DNA of 64,000 nucleotides. Origin: an uncultured Poribacteria bacterium. Its GTDB lineage: Bacteria > Poribacteria > WGA-4E > WGA-3G. Below are positions 15,522 to 24,825 of this stretch, one piece after another. Every line of letters begins with the position of its first letter. Positions within the stretch are counted from its first letter, which is position 1. The stretch spans positions 620,001-684,000 of the forward strand of contig OX638316.1 of the NCBI GenBank assembly GCA_951812525.1. The letters are read 5' to 3'. A program made the position numbers and the translations under genes. The notes below the pieces were generated by a model, which was given only the letters and a program-made list of their open reading frames with translations, was not told where the DNA came from and made no database searches.

Positions 15522-18239
15522 CTACGACCCGCTATTTTCAGATTCCAACGCCGCCATAATATCGGCGTGCACCACTTTCGGATCAGCAATCGTTTGCACA
15601 TAGAATCGATCCACTGCCTGTCCACCTAAGCCTGAACACTTACACATCTCAACATTCAAACCGAGTTTCGCAAGGATACCGCTGAAGTAGTGTAGAAACC
15701 CAACCTTTTCTTCACCGACAACGACAATCTCCGTATAGCTTCGCGCCGTTTCAACACTTACTTCATCAACCTGCCATGTCTCACTCAAATTCACGTAATG
15801 CCTGTCAAAAACTTCCTCAAGCGTTATTTCTTGGGCGAGCAACCCTCGGATGTCAAAATCCAAATCCCGTTTGAGATCTTCGTCGAGGGGCATCGGTTCT
15901 CCGCTATGATGCGGGGGTTGATGGACGAGCCGATAGATTTCAAGTTCAACGTTTGTATCTTGCTTGGTATAGACGCGTGCGTCTCGGACATCTATGCCGT
16001 TCGCGAAAAAGAGTCCGCTGACTGTGTGCAGTTTTCCGATGCGGCTTGGGCTACACAGGTGGAGTTCAGTAAATCCAGGACGATCAACAAATTGAACGAC
16101 ACCGGTACTCGGCATCCCTTCAGTCTCCGTCGTGCCACTCTCAATTTGCCCAGTCATCTTTATATGCATCGCTATCTCTTCAGGGGCAACACTAATACGG
16201 TAAGAAACCGGCATGTGGTGAAGAAATTGTTGAAACTCTTCAACCGGCGCGAAGGCACCCCACTGGGTTTCCTCTTGCCCAACAAAGCGAGTGCGAGCGG
16301 CTTCGTATAAACTCTTGAGGTTATGTTTAACCACATGACTGAAGTTCTGTGAACCGTTGGCTTTGGAATCACAGTAAGTGAGTAAATAGAGCGATGTTAA
16401 ACGCTCTAAAGAGTTAACCTTCTTACAGAATTCAGAAATCGTGCTTTCATCCCAGTGGTGATAGCGTGCCAAATCTATCATCGCCAAGTGTTCTCGAATG
16501 AGAAAGCAAATATCATCCGTCTGTTGTGAATTGAAGCCAAATTGCGGTGCGATACGTTCCGCTTTCTCTGCGCCAGTCACAGGATGCGTCGGATCGGGCT
16601 TATCTATATCGTGCAGGAACAGTGCCATGTAAAGTGGGGTTGAATCCGAAAGGGAACGAAAAGCGGCGTTGAGATCCTCTAACTCAGAAGTTGGCGACGG
16701 TGCTATCGGCGCGCCAAACTGCTGAGCACCTCCAAACGGACTACTCGGTTCAGTTTGGCGGATTTCATCAAGATGCCCAATCGCAACAAGCGTATGTTTC
16801 CCTACTGTATAAGGATCCAGACTCCGTTCGCTCCGCGTCATCATCGCCTTTTCAAAAAGTGCTCCACCTTCCCCGAGACGCGAGAGAATATTAAGTCGGT
16901 GTAGACGGGTTAAAGTTTTCTCAACATCTCCTGGCATGTTTAGGAGCTCCACCATTCGCTTCTGGAAAGAATCCCAATCAAATGCATGAACATAGCGAGA
17001 AATGAAGGTAGAAAGAGACGCATCAATCTCAAAATCGTACTGCTGGAAGTAAGTGAACAGTTGAAACAGTTCATTGGTGTCGAGTTCACCGAAGTTATTA
17101 TCCATGCAATACAACATGTCCGTTCTTACTGCCAGCACATCCGAGATTGGAATCCCGTTCGCTAACATCTTCCGAATCAGAAGCTCGCCTTTGAAATGCA
17201 GATATTTTGCCTTAGCATAATATTCTGCCATGAATGCATAACGTCCCTCGTCTGTCTCGTTTGTAAATCCGAGTACGCTGGCGACTTCTGACTGAAGTCC
17301 ATCCCCTTTTTCAGGATGATAGCTAAGATCGTCATGCGGAGCATCAGCGAGTACATGGAGCAGATTTCGGACTTTAAATACGAAATCAAGAGACGGGATG
17401 AGCTGCTCGTCATCGTATCGCTCGTAGAGATCTGTAATGGATGTAAAGTCTGGAAGCCCACATATCCAGAGGGCATATTGAAGTGTTCGTAATCCGCCGC
17501 GTCCAGTTTTCACATTGGGTTGGTTCAGATAGATAGTGTCTTCAGAAGCCTTGAAGGAATCCGCTTTTGATTTTAGCAAATCCAGTACAAGGGAGATATC
17601 TGATTTTTCAGAATGTACGGTTTTCCGAAACCGCTCTGTCAACGCCGCATTGCCAACAATAAATCGCATATCAATGAGCGCAGTCATATCCTGATAATTC
17701 CACTTTGTTACATCCGCAAGCGGACGGTAGATAAAACTGAACTCAAAGCCCGGAATCACTGAGTGGAGGCTATCAAAAAAGTCGTAGAACCATCGGATCA
17801 ACTCAAGCGTACTTTCATCGTAAATATCCTCTAAGTCCACAGAGGATGTATATACAACATCTACATCCGAAAAATAGCAGAGTTCATTTCTACCGTAACT
17901 ACCGACCCCGTAGAGTGCGAGATCGGGCATCCAGTCTTCCAATCCTATTTCTAAGTCGTCGGTAGCAACGTCTGGAAGCATCTTAAGTACTTCGATCTGC
18001 TTCTGGTATTCATCCCGAATCTGAAAGGAGGCTACCTCGTAAACCTTTTGAATAACCGCGTCCCACATCTCTGTGTGGAGTTTGCAAGCCGCAAATCCAC
18101 TTTCTCCCTCCAAGATACGGGCTTTTACGTGCCCCCTTTCGGCTTGAATGAAAGCGGCTAACTGCTTCTGAAAATCCTCAAAAGGCACATCCAGGTTCGG
18201 TACATAACCATTAAGTCGTTTTTCGATTTTTGTAGTCAT
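15522..18239 (-). CDS. glnD: GlnD-type [protein-PII] uridylyltransferase
   Basis: GlnD adds or removes UMP on PII proteins in response to glutamine. The 905-residue protein has the nucleotidyltransferase core GSYGRNEL at residues 113-120 with the DVD metal ligands at 125-127, the family block VKTGRGGLRTLQY, an HD domain (KHTLVAIGHLDEI and FLHDIDKPD), and two C-terminal ACT-like regions (FTELHLCSPSRIGKLHTVSG and GFLHYFSGILAKLG). The order matches GlnD. The HD motif is HDIDKPD, where many GlnDs have HDIGKG. No PII gene is in the window, so the partner is inferred. It lies upstream of the epimerase in the same direction, with a 24-bp gap. Confidence 0.88.
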   Translation of the reverse strand: MTTKIEKRLNGYVPNLDVPFEDFQKQLAAFIQAERGHVKARILEGESGFAACKLHTEMWDAVIQKVYEVASFQIRDEYQKQIEVLKMLPDVATDDLEIGLEDWMPDLALYGVGSYGRNELCYFSDVDVVYTSSVDLEDIYDESTLELIRWFYDFFDSLHSVIPGFEFSFIYRPLADVTKWNYQDMTALIDMRFIVGNAALTERFRKTVHSEKSDISLVLDLLKSKADSFKASEDTIYLNQPNVKTGRGGLRTLQYALWICGLPDFTSITDLYERYDDEQLIPSLDFVFKVRNLLHVLADAPHDDLSYHPEKGDGLQSEVASVLGFTNETDEGRYAFMAEYYAKAKYLHFKGELLIRKMLANGIPISDVLAVRTDMLYCMDNNFGELDTNELFQLFTYFQQYDFEIDASLSTFISRYVHAFDWDSFQKRMVELLNMPGDVEKTLTRLHRLNILSRLGEGGALFEKAMMTRSERSLDPYTVGKHTLVAIGHLDEIRQTEPSSPFGGAQQFGAPIAPSPTSELEDLNAAFRSLSDSTPLYMALFLHDIDKPDPTHPVTGAEKAERIAPQFGFNSQQTDDICFLIREHLAMIDLARYHHWDESTISEFCKKVNSLERLTSLYLLTYCDSKANGSQNFSHVVKHNLKSLYEAARTRFVGQEETQWGAFAPVEEFQQFLHHMPVSYRISVAPEEIAMHIKMTGQIESGTTETEGMPSTGVVQFVDRPGFTELHLCSPSRIGKLHTVSGLFFANGIDVRDARVYTKQDTNVELEIYRLVHQPPHHSGEPMPLDEDLKRDLDFDIRGLLAQEITLEEVFDRHYVNLSETWQVDEVSVETARSYTEIVVVGEEKVGFLHYFSGILAKLGLNVEMCKCSGLGGQAVDRFYVQTIADPKVVHADIMAALESENSGS

Positions 18240-18548
18240 TTTCCCTTACCCCGAGTGTATGAAAGCAACCTAATTGTCGCGTAGTTTCTTCAAATAACGA
18301 AATAATCGAGCATCCTCACTGCTGAAGCCATTATACACGAAACACGAAAAAAAAGCAAGCGCGTTTTTAGCCTGTCCAGAGACATTCAATTTTCAGCAAT
18401 TAGCGGTCAGTTGTCAGTTGCGGATTGTCTGAATCAGGATTACTGCTTCTGATTAAGTGACGATAACGGACAACAAATGGTTTCTTTACTACGAGCCCAG
18501 TGGGTTTGTATCGTCGAAATTAACAGCGGTCAACACACCACTTTTTCC
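18240..18548. other. Divergent intergenic region with TCAGT-type repeat
   Basis: This divergent gap between glnD and the Gfo/Idh cluster carries no gene. Around 18395-18425 it contains AGCGGTCAGTTGTCAGTTG, a member of the short TCAGTT-type intergenic repeats seen at five other places in the window. Confidence 0.5.
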
Positions 18549-18577
18549 TTGACACACTTTTGCAACCTTGCTAACAT
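18549..18577 (+). promoter_or_regulatory. Promoter of the first Gfo/Idh gene
   Basis: TTGACA at 18549, 17-nt spacer, TAACAT at 18572. The same -35, spacing and -10 recur before the third Gfo/Idh gene (24797), which suggests the two ends of the cluster are driven alike. Confidence 0.65.
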
Positions 18578-18599
18578 GCAAAATCAGGGGATATAGGAA

Positions 18600-19661
18600 A
18601 TGAAGGACACCAAACATCGTGTAGCCATCATCGGCTGCGGACGGATGGGGCAAAACTATGCAGAGGCATACACCACCTATCCCGACACAGAAATCGTTGC
18701 GATCGTTGATGCCAATGCAGAACGTCGAGATGTCCTCGGCACGCGGTTCGGAGTCGGCGCACTCTACTCAGATGTCGAAGCACTATTGAAGGACATCGTG
18801 CCAGACATCGCCGTGGTCGTTACACCCACGAAATATATGAAAGATGTCGTCATCGCCTGTGCTGAAGCCGGTATTAAAGGTATCTCCACGGAGAAACCGA
18901 TCGCCGCACGCCTCGAAGATGCCGACGCAATGGTTGAAGCGTGTAGTGAACGAGGTGTGGTATTTGCTGGAGGCAACCTACAACGCGCAATGAACGAGGT
19001 ACAAGAAGCGGCATCTCGGCTCCACAACGGCGAATTCGGAAATATCAGAGGTGTGAGCGTCCACGGATTTGGCGGTGAAATCTCCGGTGGTGGATGCCAA
19101 CATATCTCCGTCCTACGACTGTTTACCAACGCCGAAGTTGAAGAGGTAATAACGTGGGGTACACCGCCAGAAGCCCTAAATGCAGAAACCGATGAAGGTT
19201 TAATTATCAACGGACACTTTCAACTCACCAACGGGCTTGAATGTAATGTCTTCGGAACGCCCACGTCGTGTCGCGGTGTAGACATCTGGACAGATGAATG
19301 CCTCGTCCGCTGGGACTGGAACCCTCCAGAGATCTTCAAAGGCTACGACCAGAGCGGCAATCGTATCCGAATTGAGCCCAACTATAGTCCATATCCGTGG
19401 AGCGAATACAGTTACCTCACCGGTTCAATCCGCTCTTTTTTAGCTGCCGTTGCTGGTGATGGACATCCATGGATTACCGGTGCTGATCTCCGACAAGCAC
19501 TGGAAATTGCAATCGCTGCAAAACTCTCCGCAACTCGGAACAGTACTCCCATCAAACTACCGTTAGAGGACAGATCCTTAGCACTTTACCCGCGTCCGTA
19601 CCGATGGCTCGGAGGGGACGTAACCGGTAGACCGCAAAGCGTTGAAGAAGCAAGGGCATAA
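18600..19661 (+). CDS. Gfo/Idh/MocA family oxidoreductase 1
   Basis: A 353-residue NAD(P)-dependent sugar or cyclitol dehydrogenase-type protein. It has the Rossmann motif AIIGCGRMGQNYAEAY, VDAN at the end of strand 2, VVVTPTKYM, and the catalytic-lysine motif STEKPIA (Lys ~100). The C-terminal alpha/beta domain has GGGCQHISVLRL, in which His is kept at the usual catalytic position but the family's Asp before it is not. First gene of the cluster; it has its own promoter and AGGGG 9 nt before ATG. The PhyH gene follows after 62 bp. Substrate unknown. Confidence 0.85.
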   Translation: MKDTKHRVAIIGCGRMGQNYAEAYTTYPDTEIVAIVDANAERRDVLGTRFGVGALYSDVEALLKDIVPDIAVVVTPTKYMKDVVIACAEAGIKGISTEKPIAARLEDADAMVEACSERGVVFAGGNLQRAMNEVQEAASRLHNGEFGNIRGVSVHGFGGEISGGGCQHISVLRLFTNAEVEEVITWGTPPEALNAETDEGLIINGHFQLTNGLECNVFGTPTSCRGVDIWTDECLVRWDWNPPEIFKGYDQSGNRIRIEPNYSPYPWSEYSYLTGSIRSFLAAVAGDGHPWITGADLRQALEIAIAAKLSATRNSTPIKLPLEDRSLALYPRPYRWLGGDVTGRPQSVEEARA

Positions 19662-19723
19662 GCATACAGTATGCTGTAGTCTTATGCGAACTTCCCGTAA
19701 ATCACAACAAGGAGATACGACTG

Positions 19724-20512
19724 ATGAACGAAGATCAAAAATATCTATTCGATTTGACCGGATACCTCATCGTCGAGAATGCTTTGACAGCCGAAGAAGT
19801 TGCAGAATGCAACGCCGCTATCGATCACCACATTGAGGGACTTAGGGAACGCGACAGTTCTCTGGCAGGCGATTCAGCCGCACTTTCAGGCACAGCACAC
19901 CGGATGGATATGGGTGGCATGCTGGCATGGGAGAAGCCTTGGTGTGAAACGTTTCGCAACCTCCTTGTGCATTCCAACGTTCAACCCCACCTCGAAGAGA
20001 TCTTGGGAGAAAAATACCGACTCGACCACGGTCCCGGATTAATCGCTATGGAAAAAGGCACGGAAGGTGGAACATTACACGGTGGTGGGATTGAACGCCC
20101 TAATTTCTCTGAAGCCTATTTTTTCAAATACGGACGCATATACACAGGTTTGACTGTCGTTGAATACATGCTCGCTGACGAAGGTCCTGGCGATGGCGGG
20201 TTAGCTATCATACCCGGAAGCCACAAGGCAAATCTCCCCTGTCCAAGTAGTATGAAACGGTACGAACAATATCAGAAACATGTTGTCGAGGTCAACGCCA
20301 AAGCGGGTGATGCCGTAATTTTCACTGAAACACTGACGCACGGCACCCTTCCATGGAAGGGAAACCATCAGCGCCGGGCACTCCTCTATAAATTCAGTCC
20401 TGGATTCCAATCTTACGGCACAGGTGCGCATCAAATCACATACCCCGATTACATTGAGGACATGTCCCCTGAACAGCGAGAAGTCATGGAGGCACCTCAC
20501 ATCCGACGCTAA
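19724..20512 (+). CDS. PhyH-fold oxygenase with HxG instead of HxD
   Basis: A 262-residue phytanoyl-CoA dioxygenase (PhyH)-like protein of the Fe(II)/2-oxoglutarate superfamily. The family core is clear: LFDLTGYLIVENALTAEEV at the start, then DEGPGDGGLAIIPGSHKAN, AGDAVIFTETLTHGTLPW (distal His) and the 2-oxoglutarate-binding Arg in HQRRALL. At the place of the proximal HxD metal ligands the protein reads H119-G120-G121, so the carboxylate ligand is missing. This is seen in Fe/2OG halogenases, but also in a set of uncharacterised PhyH homologues. Three other PhyH proteins in this window keep HxD. AGGAG lies before the start. Confidence 0.82.
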   Translation: MNEDQKYLFDLTGYLIVENALTAEEVAECNAAIDHHIEGLRERDSSLAGDSAALSGTAHRMDMGGMLAWEKPWCETFRNLLVHSNVQPHLEEILGEKYRLDHGPGLIAMEKGTEGGTLHGGGIERPNFSEAYFFKYGRIYTGLTVVEYMLADEGPGDGGLAIIPGSHKANLPCPSSMKRYEQYQKHVVEVNAKAGDAVIFTETLTHGTLPWKGNHQRRALLYKFSPGFQSYGTGAHQITYPDYIEDMSPEQREVMEAPHIRR

Positions 20513-20629
20513 ATTGTAGGCACAATTATCTAACGCGACTTTACTGGTGAGACTCCCAACCTCGTAACCTTGAATGTCTGTAGGGATAATCTCCAAACCT
20601 CAACACTGCATCTGTTGAAGGAGAAAACC

Positions 20630-21577
20630 ATGTCAAATCTACGAGTTGCCGTCATCGGCTGCGGCGGCAGAGGTCGCGGCCACATGAAAATCCTTTCAGA
20701 ATTTGATGACACAACCCTTGTCGCTGTCTGTGACCCAGTCGAAGCATCACGCAATAACGCTGGGGAAATGTACAATGTCTCAGCACGCTATGAGAGTATC
20801 GAAGCATTACTGGACAGTGAAACCTTAGACGCCATCTTCGTCGCCACACCTGCACACCTCAACGGTGAAGCGGCACTTCCCTGCTTTGAACAGGGTATCC
20901 ACACACTCTTAGAAAAGCCTCCCGGTATGAGCGTTGCAGAAACAGTTGCGTTGCGCGATACCGCAGAACGGACAGGTGCGAAAGGGATGGTAGGTTGGAA
21001 TCGCCGATTCCACCCGATTATCGTCGAGGCGAAACGGCAAGTTACCGCGCGCGGACCGGTCACACAAATCGTTGGAGAATTCCACAAGAGCATAACGCAA
21101 TTGGCACGAGGTGGCAAATTCCCTGAACACCTGATGGACAACATGTTTTTGGAGACCCCCATCCATGCCCTCGATGCCATCCGCGCCATCGCCGAAGCCG
21201 AGGTCCAAGAAGTCCATAGCGTCGTTCAACGGACAATTTCCGACTACAAGGATGTTCACGCCGCACTTATCCTCTTTGATAACGGCTGCGTTGCCCAACA
21301 CATCGCGAACTACACCACCAATGCACGGCTTGAACGCTACGAGATTCACGGCAGAGACATCTCCGCCTATCTTGAGGGTGTCTCCCAAGGCACCGTTTTT
21401 TGCGATGGTAACCAACACAAACTTACTAATGCAGGCACCAGCGGCACCGTTGAGCAAAACAGGTATTTTCTCGATTGCGTCAAATCCGATACGCCTGTTT
21501 CGTTCCCGGCTGCCAACCTTGATGAGGCTGTTAAAACCATGGAACTCTGCGAAGCAATCCTAAGTGGACTGCGCTAA
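20630..21577 (+). CDS. Gfo/Idh/MocA family oxidoreductase 2
   Basis: A 315-residue protein with the Rossmann motif AVIGCGGRGRGHMKIL, CDPVE at strand 2 end, FVATPAHLN, the catalytic LLEKPPG (Lys ~94) and a C-terminal domain with FLETPIHALDAIRAI, the counterpart of the family's D-x-G-x-H-x2-D block. ATG 20630 was chosen for the AAGGAG just upstream; a longer in-frame reading back to 20570 lacks one. It lies between two PhyH genes and is probably co-transcribed with them. The Rossmann motif GCGGRGRGH differs from that of the other two copies in the cluster, so the three are not recent duplicates. Confidence 0.87.
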   Translation: MSNLRVAVIGCGGRGRGHMKILSEFDDTTLVAVCDPVEASRNNAGEMYNVSARYESIEALLDSETLDAIFVATPAHLNGEAALPCFEQGIHTLLEKPPGMSVAETVALRDTAERTGAKGMVGWNRRFHPIIVEAKRQVTARGPVTQIVGEFHKSITQLARGGKFPEHLMDNMFLETPIHALDAIRAIAEAEVQEVHSVVQRTISDYKDVHAALILFDNGCVAQHIANYTTNARLERYEIHGRDISAYLEGVSQGTVFCDGNQHKLTNAGTSGTVEQNRYFLDCVKSDTPVSFPAANLDEAVKTMELCEAILSGLR

Positions 21578-21598
21578 TCAACTTGTAGGAACGGAAAC

Positions 21599-22423
21599 AT
21601 GCCAACACTAAATGAACGTTTTGAAGCGTACAAAAAAGACGGATTCACAGTCTTTGAGAAGGTGTTTGATGAACCGCAAATGCAAAGTTGGCGGGAGAAG
21701 CATACAGAACTCTCCGCAGCTAACAATGGGCAGACATGGTTCGGAAATACACTTGAACTCGTGCCCGAACTAATGTGGCCCGCTGTCTCACATCCCACGA
21801 TCCTTGGGTTTGTAGAGAAGGTGATGGGACCTTTTGTGCAATTAGACAATCTCACGCTAGCGGCGTTTCCGTCCATGGAAAAAGCAAAGGCGGAAGGTAG
21901 AGTCTCTGGCTGGCATCGTGACCGATGGGCACACGTTCCGTACACCGACGCGTATCACCGTCCAAACGCCATTAACGCTATCTCTTATCTGCAAGATTTG
22001 ACAGATGAATTCGGACCCCTACGCGTCATTGTCGGTTCGCATCGTAAGCCAATTACGATGGCAGACACGGATCGCGCAAAACCGCATCCTGACGAAACCC
22101 TTATCCACATGAAAGCCGGTGATGTCGTCATTACACATAATGGACTTATTCACTCGGGTACACCGAATACCTCTGGACAGTTACGCTACTTCTTCAGTAT
22201 CTATTATAACCTGACTTGGCTGAAACACACCGATCATCACACGGGTCCGCACACACAAAAACTGATCGAAGCGGCGAAAGCCGTCAATAATCACCAACAC
22301 ATGCGACTCCTCGGTGTGGATGAACAACTTCAACCTCGATGCAACTCCGGTTTCCTCCACTCCGATGAAGAACGATGGGAAGAATGGGCAACCGCCGACC
22401 GGGAAGCAATAAAGGAAGCATAA
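21599..22423 (+). CDS. PhyH family dioxygenase 2
   Basis: A 274-residue Fe(II)/2-oxoglutarate oxygenase. It has the proximal metal motif WHRD (H106, D108), a SYLQDLTDEFGPLRVIVGSHRKP core, a distal His in ITHNGLIHSGTPN and the 2-oxoglutarate-binding Arg in SGQLRYFF. The C-terminus contains a long His-rich region (KHTDHHTGPHTQK). All catalytic residues are present, so oxidative activity is likely; the substrate is unknown. It starts 21 bp after the Gfo/Idh gene and ends 3 bp before the next PhyH gene, so the three are one operon. Confidence 0.88.
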   Translation: MPTLNERFEAYKKDGFTVFEKVFDEPQMQSWREKHTELSAANNGQTWFGNTLELVPELMWPAVSHPTILGFVEKVMGPFVQLDNLTLAAFPSMEKAKAEGRVSGWHRDRWAHVPYTDAYHRPNAINAISYLQDLTDEFGPLRVIVGSHRKPITMADTDRAKPHPDETLIHMKAGDVVITHNGLIHSGTPNTSGQLRYFFSIYYNLTWLKHTDHHTGPHTQKLIEAAKAVNNHQHMRLLGVDEQLQPRCNSGFLHSDEERWEEWATADREAIKEA

Positions 22424-22426
22424 CCG

Positions 22427-23173
22427 ATGGCAAATCCGAGCGTAGTACCACCAACCCTCAATGTCGAATTGGATCACCAACTGCAACAAGAGGTCAACTT
22501 TTTCCTCAACTGGGGCTATCTCATCGTCGATAACGCCGCAACACCAGAGCAGATTGAGTCCTTGCGAAATGCTCTCGATGAAAGCTACGAGCGCAACGAC
22601 AAAAGCCAATTCATCGGTGAACTGCTTGAAGAAGACGACCGGTTCGCATTTTTACTCGACAATCCCCCCGTTCTAAAGCGGATGGAAGCCATACTGGGTA
22701 CATGTGTACAACTTCACAGCGCGACGGCACGGATCACCGAACCCGGAACGCCCGACCAGAACTGGCATCGCGACGGACCCTGGCCCATAGCACCACACGG
22801 TACACCTTACGGAAGCCTCCCGGCGCAGATTAACTGTGGGTACTATCTCGACGAAGTTACAGATGAGACCGGTCCGACGGTCATCCAACCCGGTAGCCAT
22901 AGGGCACCGTTCCGACCACCTCCAAGCCCCGTCGAACTTCCAGACGAAAAACGGGTGCTCGTATCCCCAGGGCAAGCGGTCATGTTCGATGGATGGACGT
23001 GGCACCGAGGGGCTGCCAATATCTCCTCGCAACGCCGACGCGTCTGTCTCATGTGCTACCAAAACGCATGGATGAAATCCAGAGAACCTTTCGACGGTCC
23101 TCGCGTTACCAAACTCCGAGAGGAAGGCACGTCACAACAGAAACTCTTACTCGGCGCAATCCCAAAATGGTAA
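22427..23173 (+). CDS. PhyH family dioxygenase 3
   Basis: A 248-residue member of the same superfamily with NWHRDGPW (H114, D116), the core YYLDEVTDETGPTVIQPGSHRAPF, a distal His in FDGWTWHRGAANIS and Arg in SQRRRVCLM. It follows PhyH 2 with a 3-bp gap, a sign of translational coupling. Sequence similarity to PhyH 2 is limited to motifs, so the pair is not a recent duplication; they probably act on different substrates or steps. Confidence 0.88.
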   Translation: MANPSVVPPTLNVELDHQLQQEVNFFLNWGYLIVDNAATPEQIESLRNALDESYERNDKSQFIGELLEEDDRFAFLLDNPPVLKRMEAILGTCVQLHSATARITEPGTPDQNWHRDGPWPIAPHGTPYGSLPAQINCGYYLDEVTDETGPTVIQPGSHRAPFRPPPSPVELPDEKRVLVSPGQAVMFDGWTWHRGAANISSQRRRVCLMCYQNAWMKSREPFDGPRVTKLREEGTSQQKLLLGAIPKW

Positions 23174-23219
23174 AGTAGCAGGCACGCTCTGCTGTGCCAT
23201 AAACACAATAGCACACTCC

Positions 23220-23246
23220 CACAGAATGCCACACGTGCATTCTGTG
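23220..23246 (+). repeat. Hairpin repeat with compensatory changes, copy 1
   Basis: CACAGAATG / CATTCTGTG, 9-bp stem with 9-nt loop CCACACGTG, followed by TTGATT. A second copy lies at 57158-57184, where two base pairs are swapped A-T to G-C on both arms while loop and flank stay the same. Confidence 0.65.
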
Positions 23247-23278
23247 TTGATTTGTGCCGTAATACAGGAAATCGAAAA

Positions 23279-24733
23279 ATGAACCTTGCTTATATCGTTA
23301 TTGATACACTCCGCTACGACTACATCGGCGCAAATGGGAATGATTGGATAGAAACCCCTAATATCGATCGGTTTGCTTCCAAAGCCTTGGCGTTCGACTA
23401 CACCTTCTGCGCCAGTTTCCCGACTATTCCGTACCGAACGGATGTCATCACCGGACAATACGGTGCCCCGATTCATCCGTGGAAACCGCTCCGCCACGAA
23501 CGTCAGACACTGCCGTGGACGCTCGCAGAGAACGGCTATGCCACCCAACTCATTCACGATACACCACATCTCGTCAACGGTGGACATAACTTCGACTGGC
23601 CCTTCCACGCCTGGACATTCGTTAGGGGTGCAGAAGTTGATAGAGATTGGATTAGCGATACTGTAAAATGGCCCGATAACTGGGCACGCCAATCACTCTT
23701 TGATTGTATCGATGACAAAGCCGCCGAATCAGGTATGCTCCGCAGCTACGCGCGCGCCAACCGAAATCGCAAAAATCCCGAAGACTGGAACTGCGCAAGA
23801 CTTTTCAACACCGCTGCACAATTCCTCAAAGATAACGCCAAGCGAGACAATTTCTTTCTCTGGGTAGATTGCTTCGACCCACATGAACCTTGGGACGCTC
23901 CCCTTGAATTCATGAAAAAATACGATACCCGTCCGGGTTACGACGGTCGCGTTGATCCCCGTAGTCTCGGTGCCCGCGGCAACGCTGAACTCTCAGACGA
24001 AGCGAAACAGCATATCAAAGCACAATACGCCGCTAAAACCACATGGATGGATCACTGCTTCGGACAATTCCTTGACGCACTCGAATCCACGGGGCTTGAC
24101 AAAAACACTGCTGTCATCTTTACCGCTGACCACGGCACCAATGTCGGTGAGCGCGGTAGATTTGGCAAAGGACAACCCGTTCGTCAGCAGGAAGCACACG
24201 TCCCGCTCTTCATCCGACTCCCAGAAGGCGATACAGGCAGAAGCAACGTCATCGTTCAACCACAGGATTTCTTCCCGACGATCCTCAACATCTTGGGCGA
24301 GGAACGTCCCGACGGGATCGAAGGACACGACATAGTAACGCCTGCACGCAATGGCGGATCCGGCGAAAGGGAACTCGCGCTTTCAGGCGGAAGCATAGAA
24401 CGGTGGGAGAACACCGCGGAAAATCCGAACATTAACCTCTTCACAATCTTTGACCGTGAGTGGAGCTTAGAGGTCGGCACGAAACCTGAGAATTCAAAGC
24501 TCGTTCGACTCGGCGAATTAGAGGATGTTTCCACTGAACACCCGGATGTCGTCGCGAGACTGCACGCCGCCGCAGTTGATGAAATCGAACGCCGCGGCAC
24601 AGATCCTGCAGTCATGGCATGGCTCCGTAGCGGTGGCGAAACCGCCTTTCCTGCCGATGCTAACTTATGGAACGGCTACCCTGGACCCGCTGGTTACCGT
24701 CCGTACTTCGGAAAACTCTATACTGGTGAGTAA
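23279..24733 (+). CDS. Sulfatase-fold hydrolase with Thr at the nucleophile position
   Basis: A 484-residue protein of the alkaline phosphatase/sulfatase superfamily. It shows IVIDTLRYDY (metal Asp), TPNIDRFAS, WVDCFDPHEPWDAP, FTADHGTNVGERG (metal Asp-His) and GKGQPVRQQEAHVPLFIRLP. Where sulfatases carry C/S-x-P-x-R, this protein reads T49-I-P-Y-R53, so formylglycine conversion is not possible. Thr is the nucleophile in some phosphodiesterases and phosphonate hydrolases of the fold, so a phosphate, phosphonate or other ester may be the substrate. No signal peptide: likely cytoplasmic. ATG 23279 follows AGGAAA; a GTG frame extension exists. It is the sixth gene of the Gfo/Idh-PhyH cluster. Confidence 0.85.
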   Translation: MNLAYIVIDTLRYDYIGANGNDWIETPNIDRFASKALAFDYTFCASFPTIPYRTDVITGQYGAPIHPWKPLRHERQTLPWTLAENGYATQLIHDTPHLVNGGHNFDWPFHAWTFVRGAEVDRDWISDTVKWPDNWARQSLFDCIDDKAAESGMLRSYARANRNRKNPEDWNCARLFNTAAQFLKDNAKRDNFFLWVDCFDPHEPWDAPLEFMKKYDTRPGYDGRVDPRSLGARGNAELSDEAKQHIKAQYAAKTTWMDHCFGQFLDALESTGLDKNTAVIFTADHGTNVGERGRFGKGQPVRQQEAHVPLFIRLPEGDTGRSNVIVQPQDFFPTILNILGEERPDGIEGHDIVTPARNGGSGERELALSGGSIERWENTAENPNINLFTIFDREWSLEVGTKPENSKLVRLGELEDVSTEHPDVVARLHAAAVDEIERRGTDPAVMAWLRSGGETAFPADANLWNGYPGPAGYRPYFGKLYTGE

Positions 24734-24752
24734 TGCTTTGATTCCCAACCAT

Positions 24753-24778
24753 GGTAGGTGCGGTTTCCTAACCCCACC
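24753..24778 (+). repeat. GGTAGG-type hairpin repeat
   Basis: GGTAGGTGCGGTTTCCTAAC with arms GGTGCGGTT / AACCCCACC (one mismatch). It lies 20 bp after the hydrolase stop and may act as its terminator, though no T-run follows. Confidence 0.55.
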
Positions 24779-24796
24779 GAACAACTTTCAATAGAC

Positions 24797-24825
24797 TTGA
24801 CAAGGGTCTCTGATTTTGATAACAT
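24797..24825 (+). promoter_or_regulatory. Promoter of the third Gfo/Idh gene
   Basis: TTGACA at 24797, 17-nt spacer, TAACAT at 24820, preceded by TG-N (extended -10). Identical in elements and spacing to the promoter at 18549. Confidence 0.65.

Noticed and set aside
19642-19836. Extra ORF between Gfo/Idh and PhyH
   Set aside because: A frame-shifted shadow across the end and start of two real genes; no motif.
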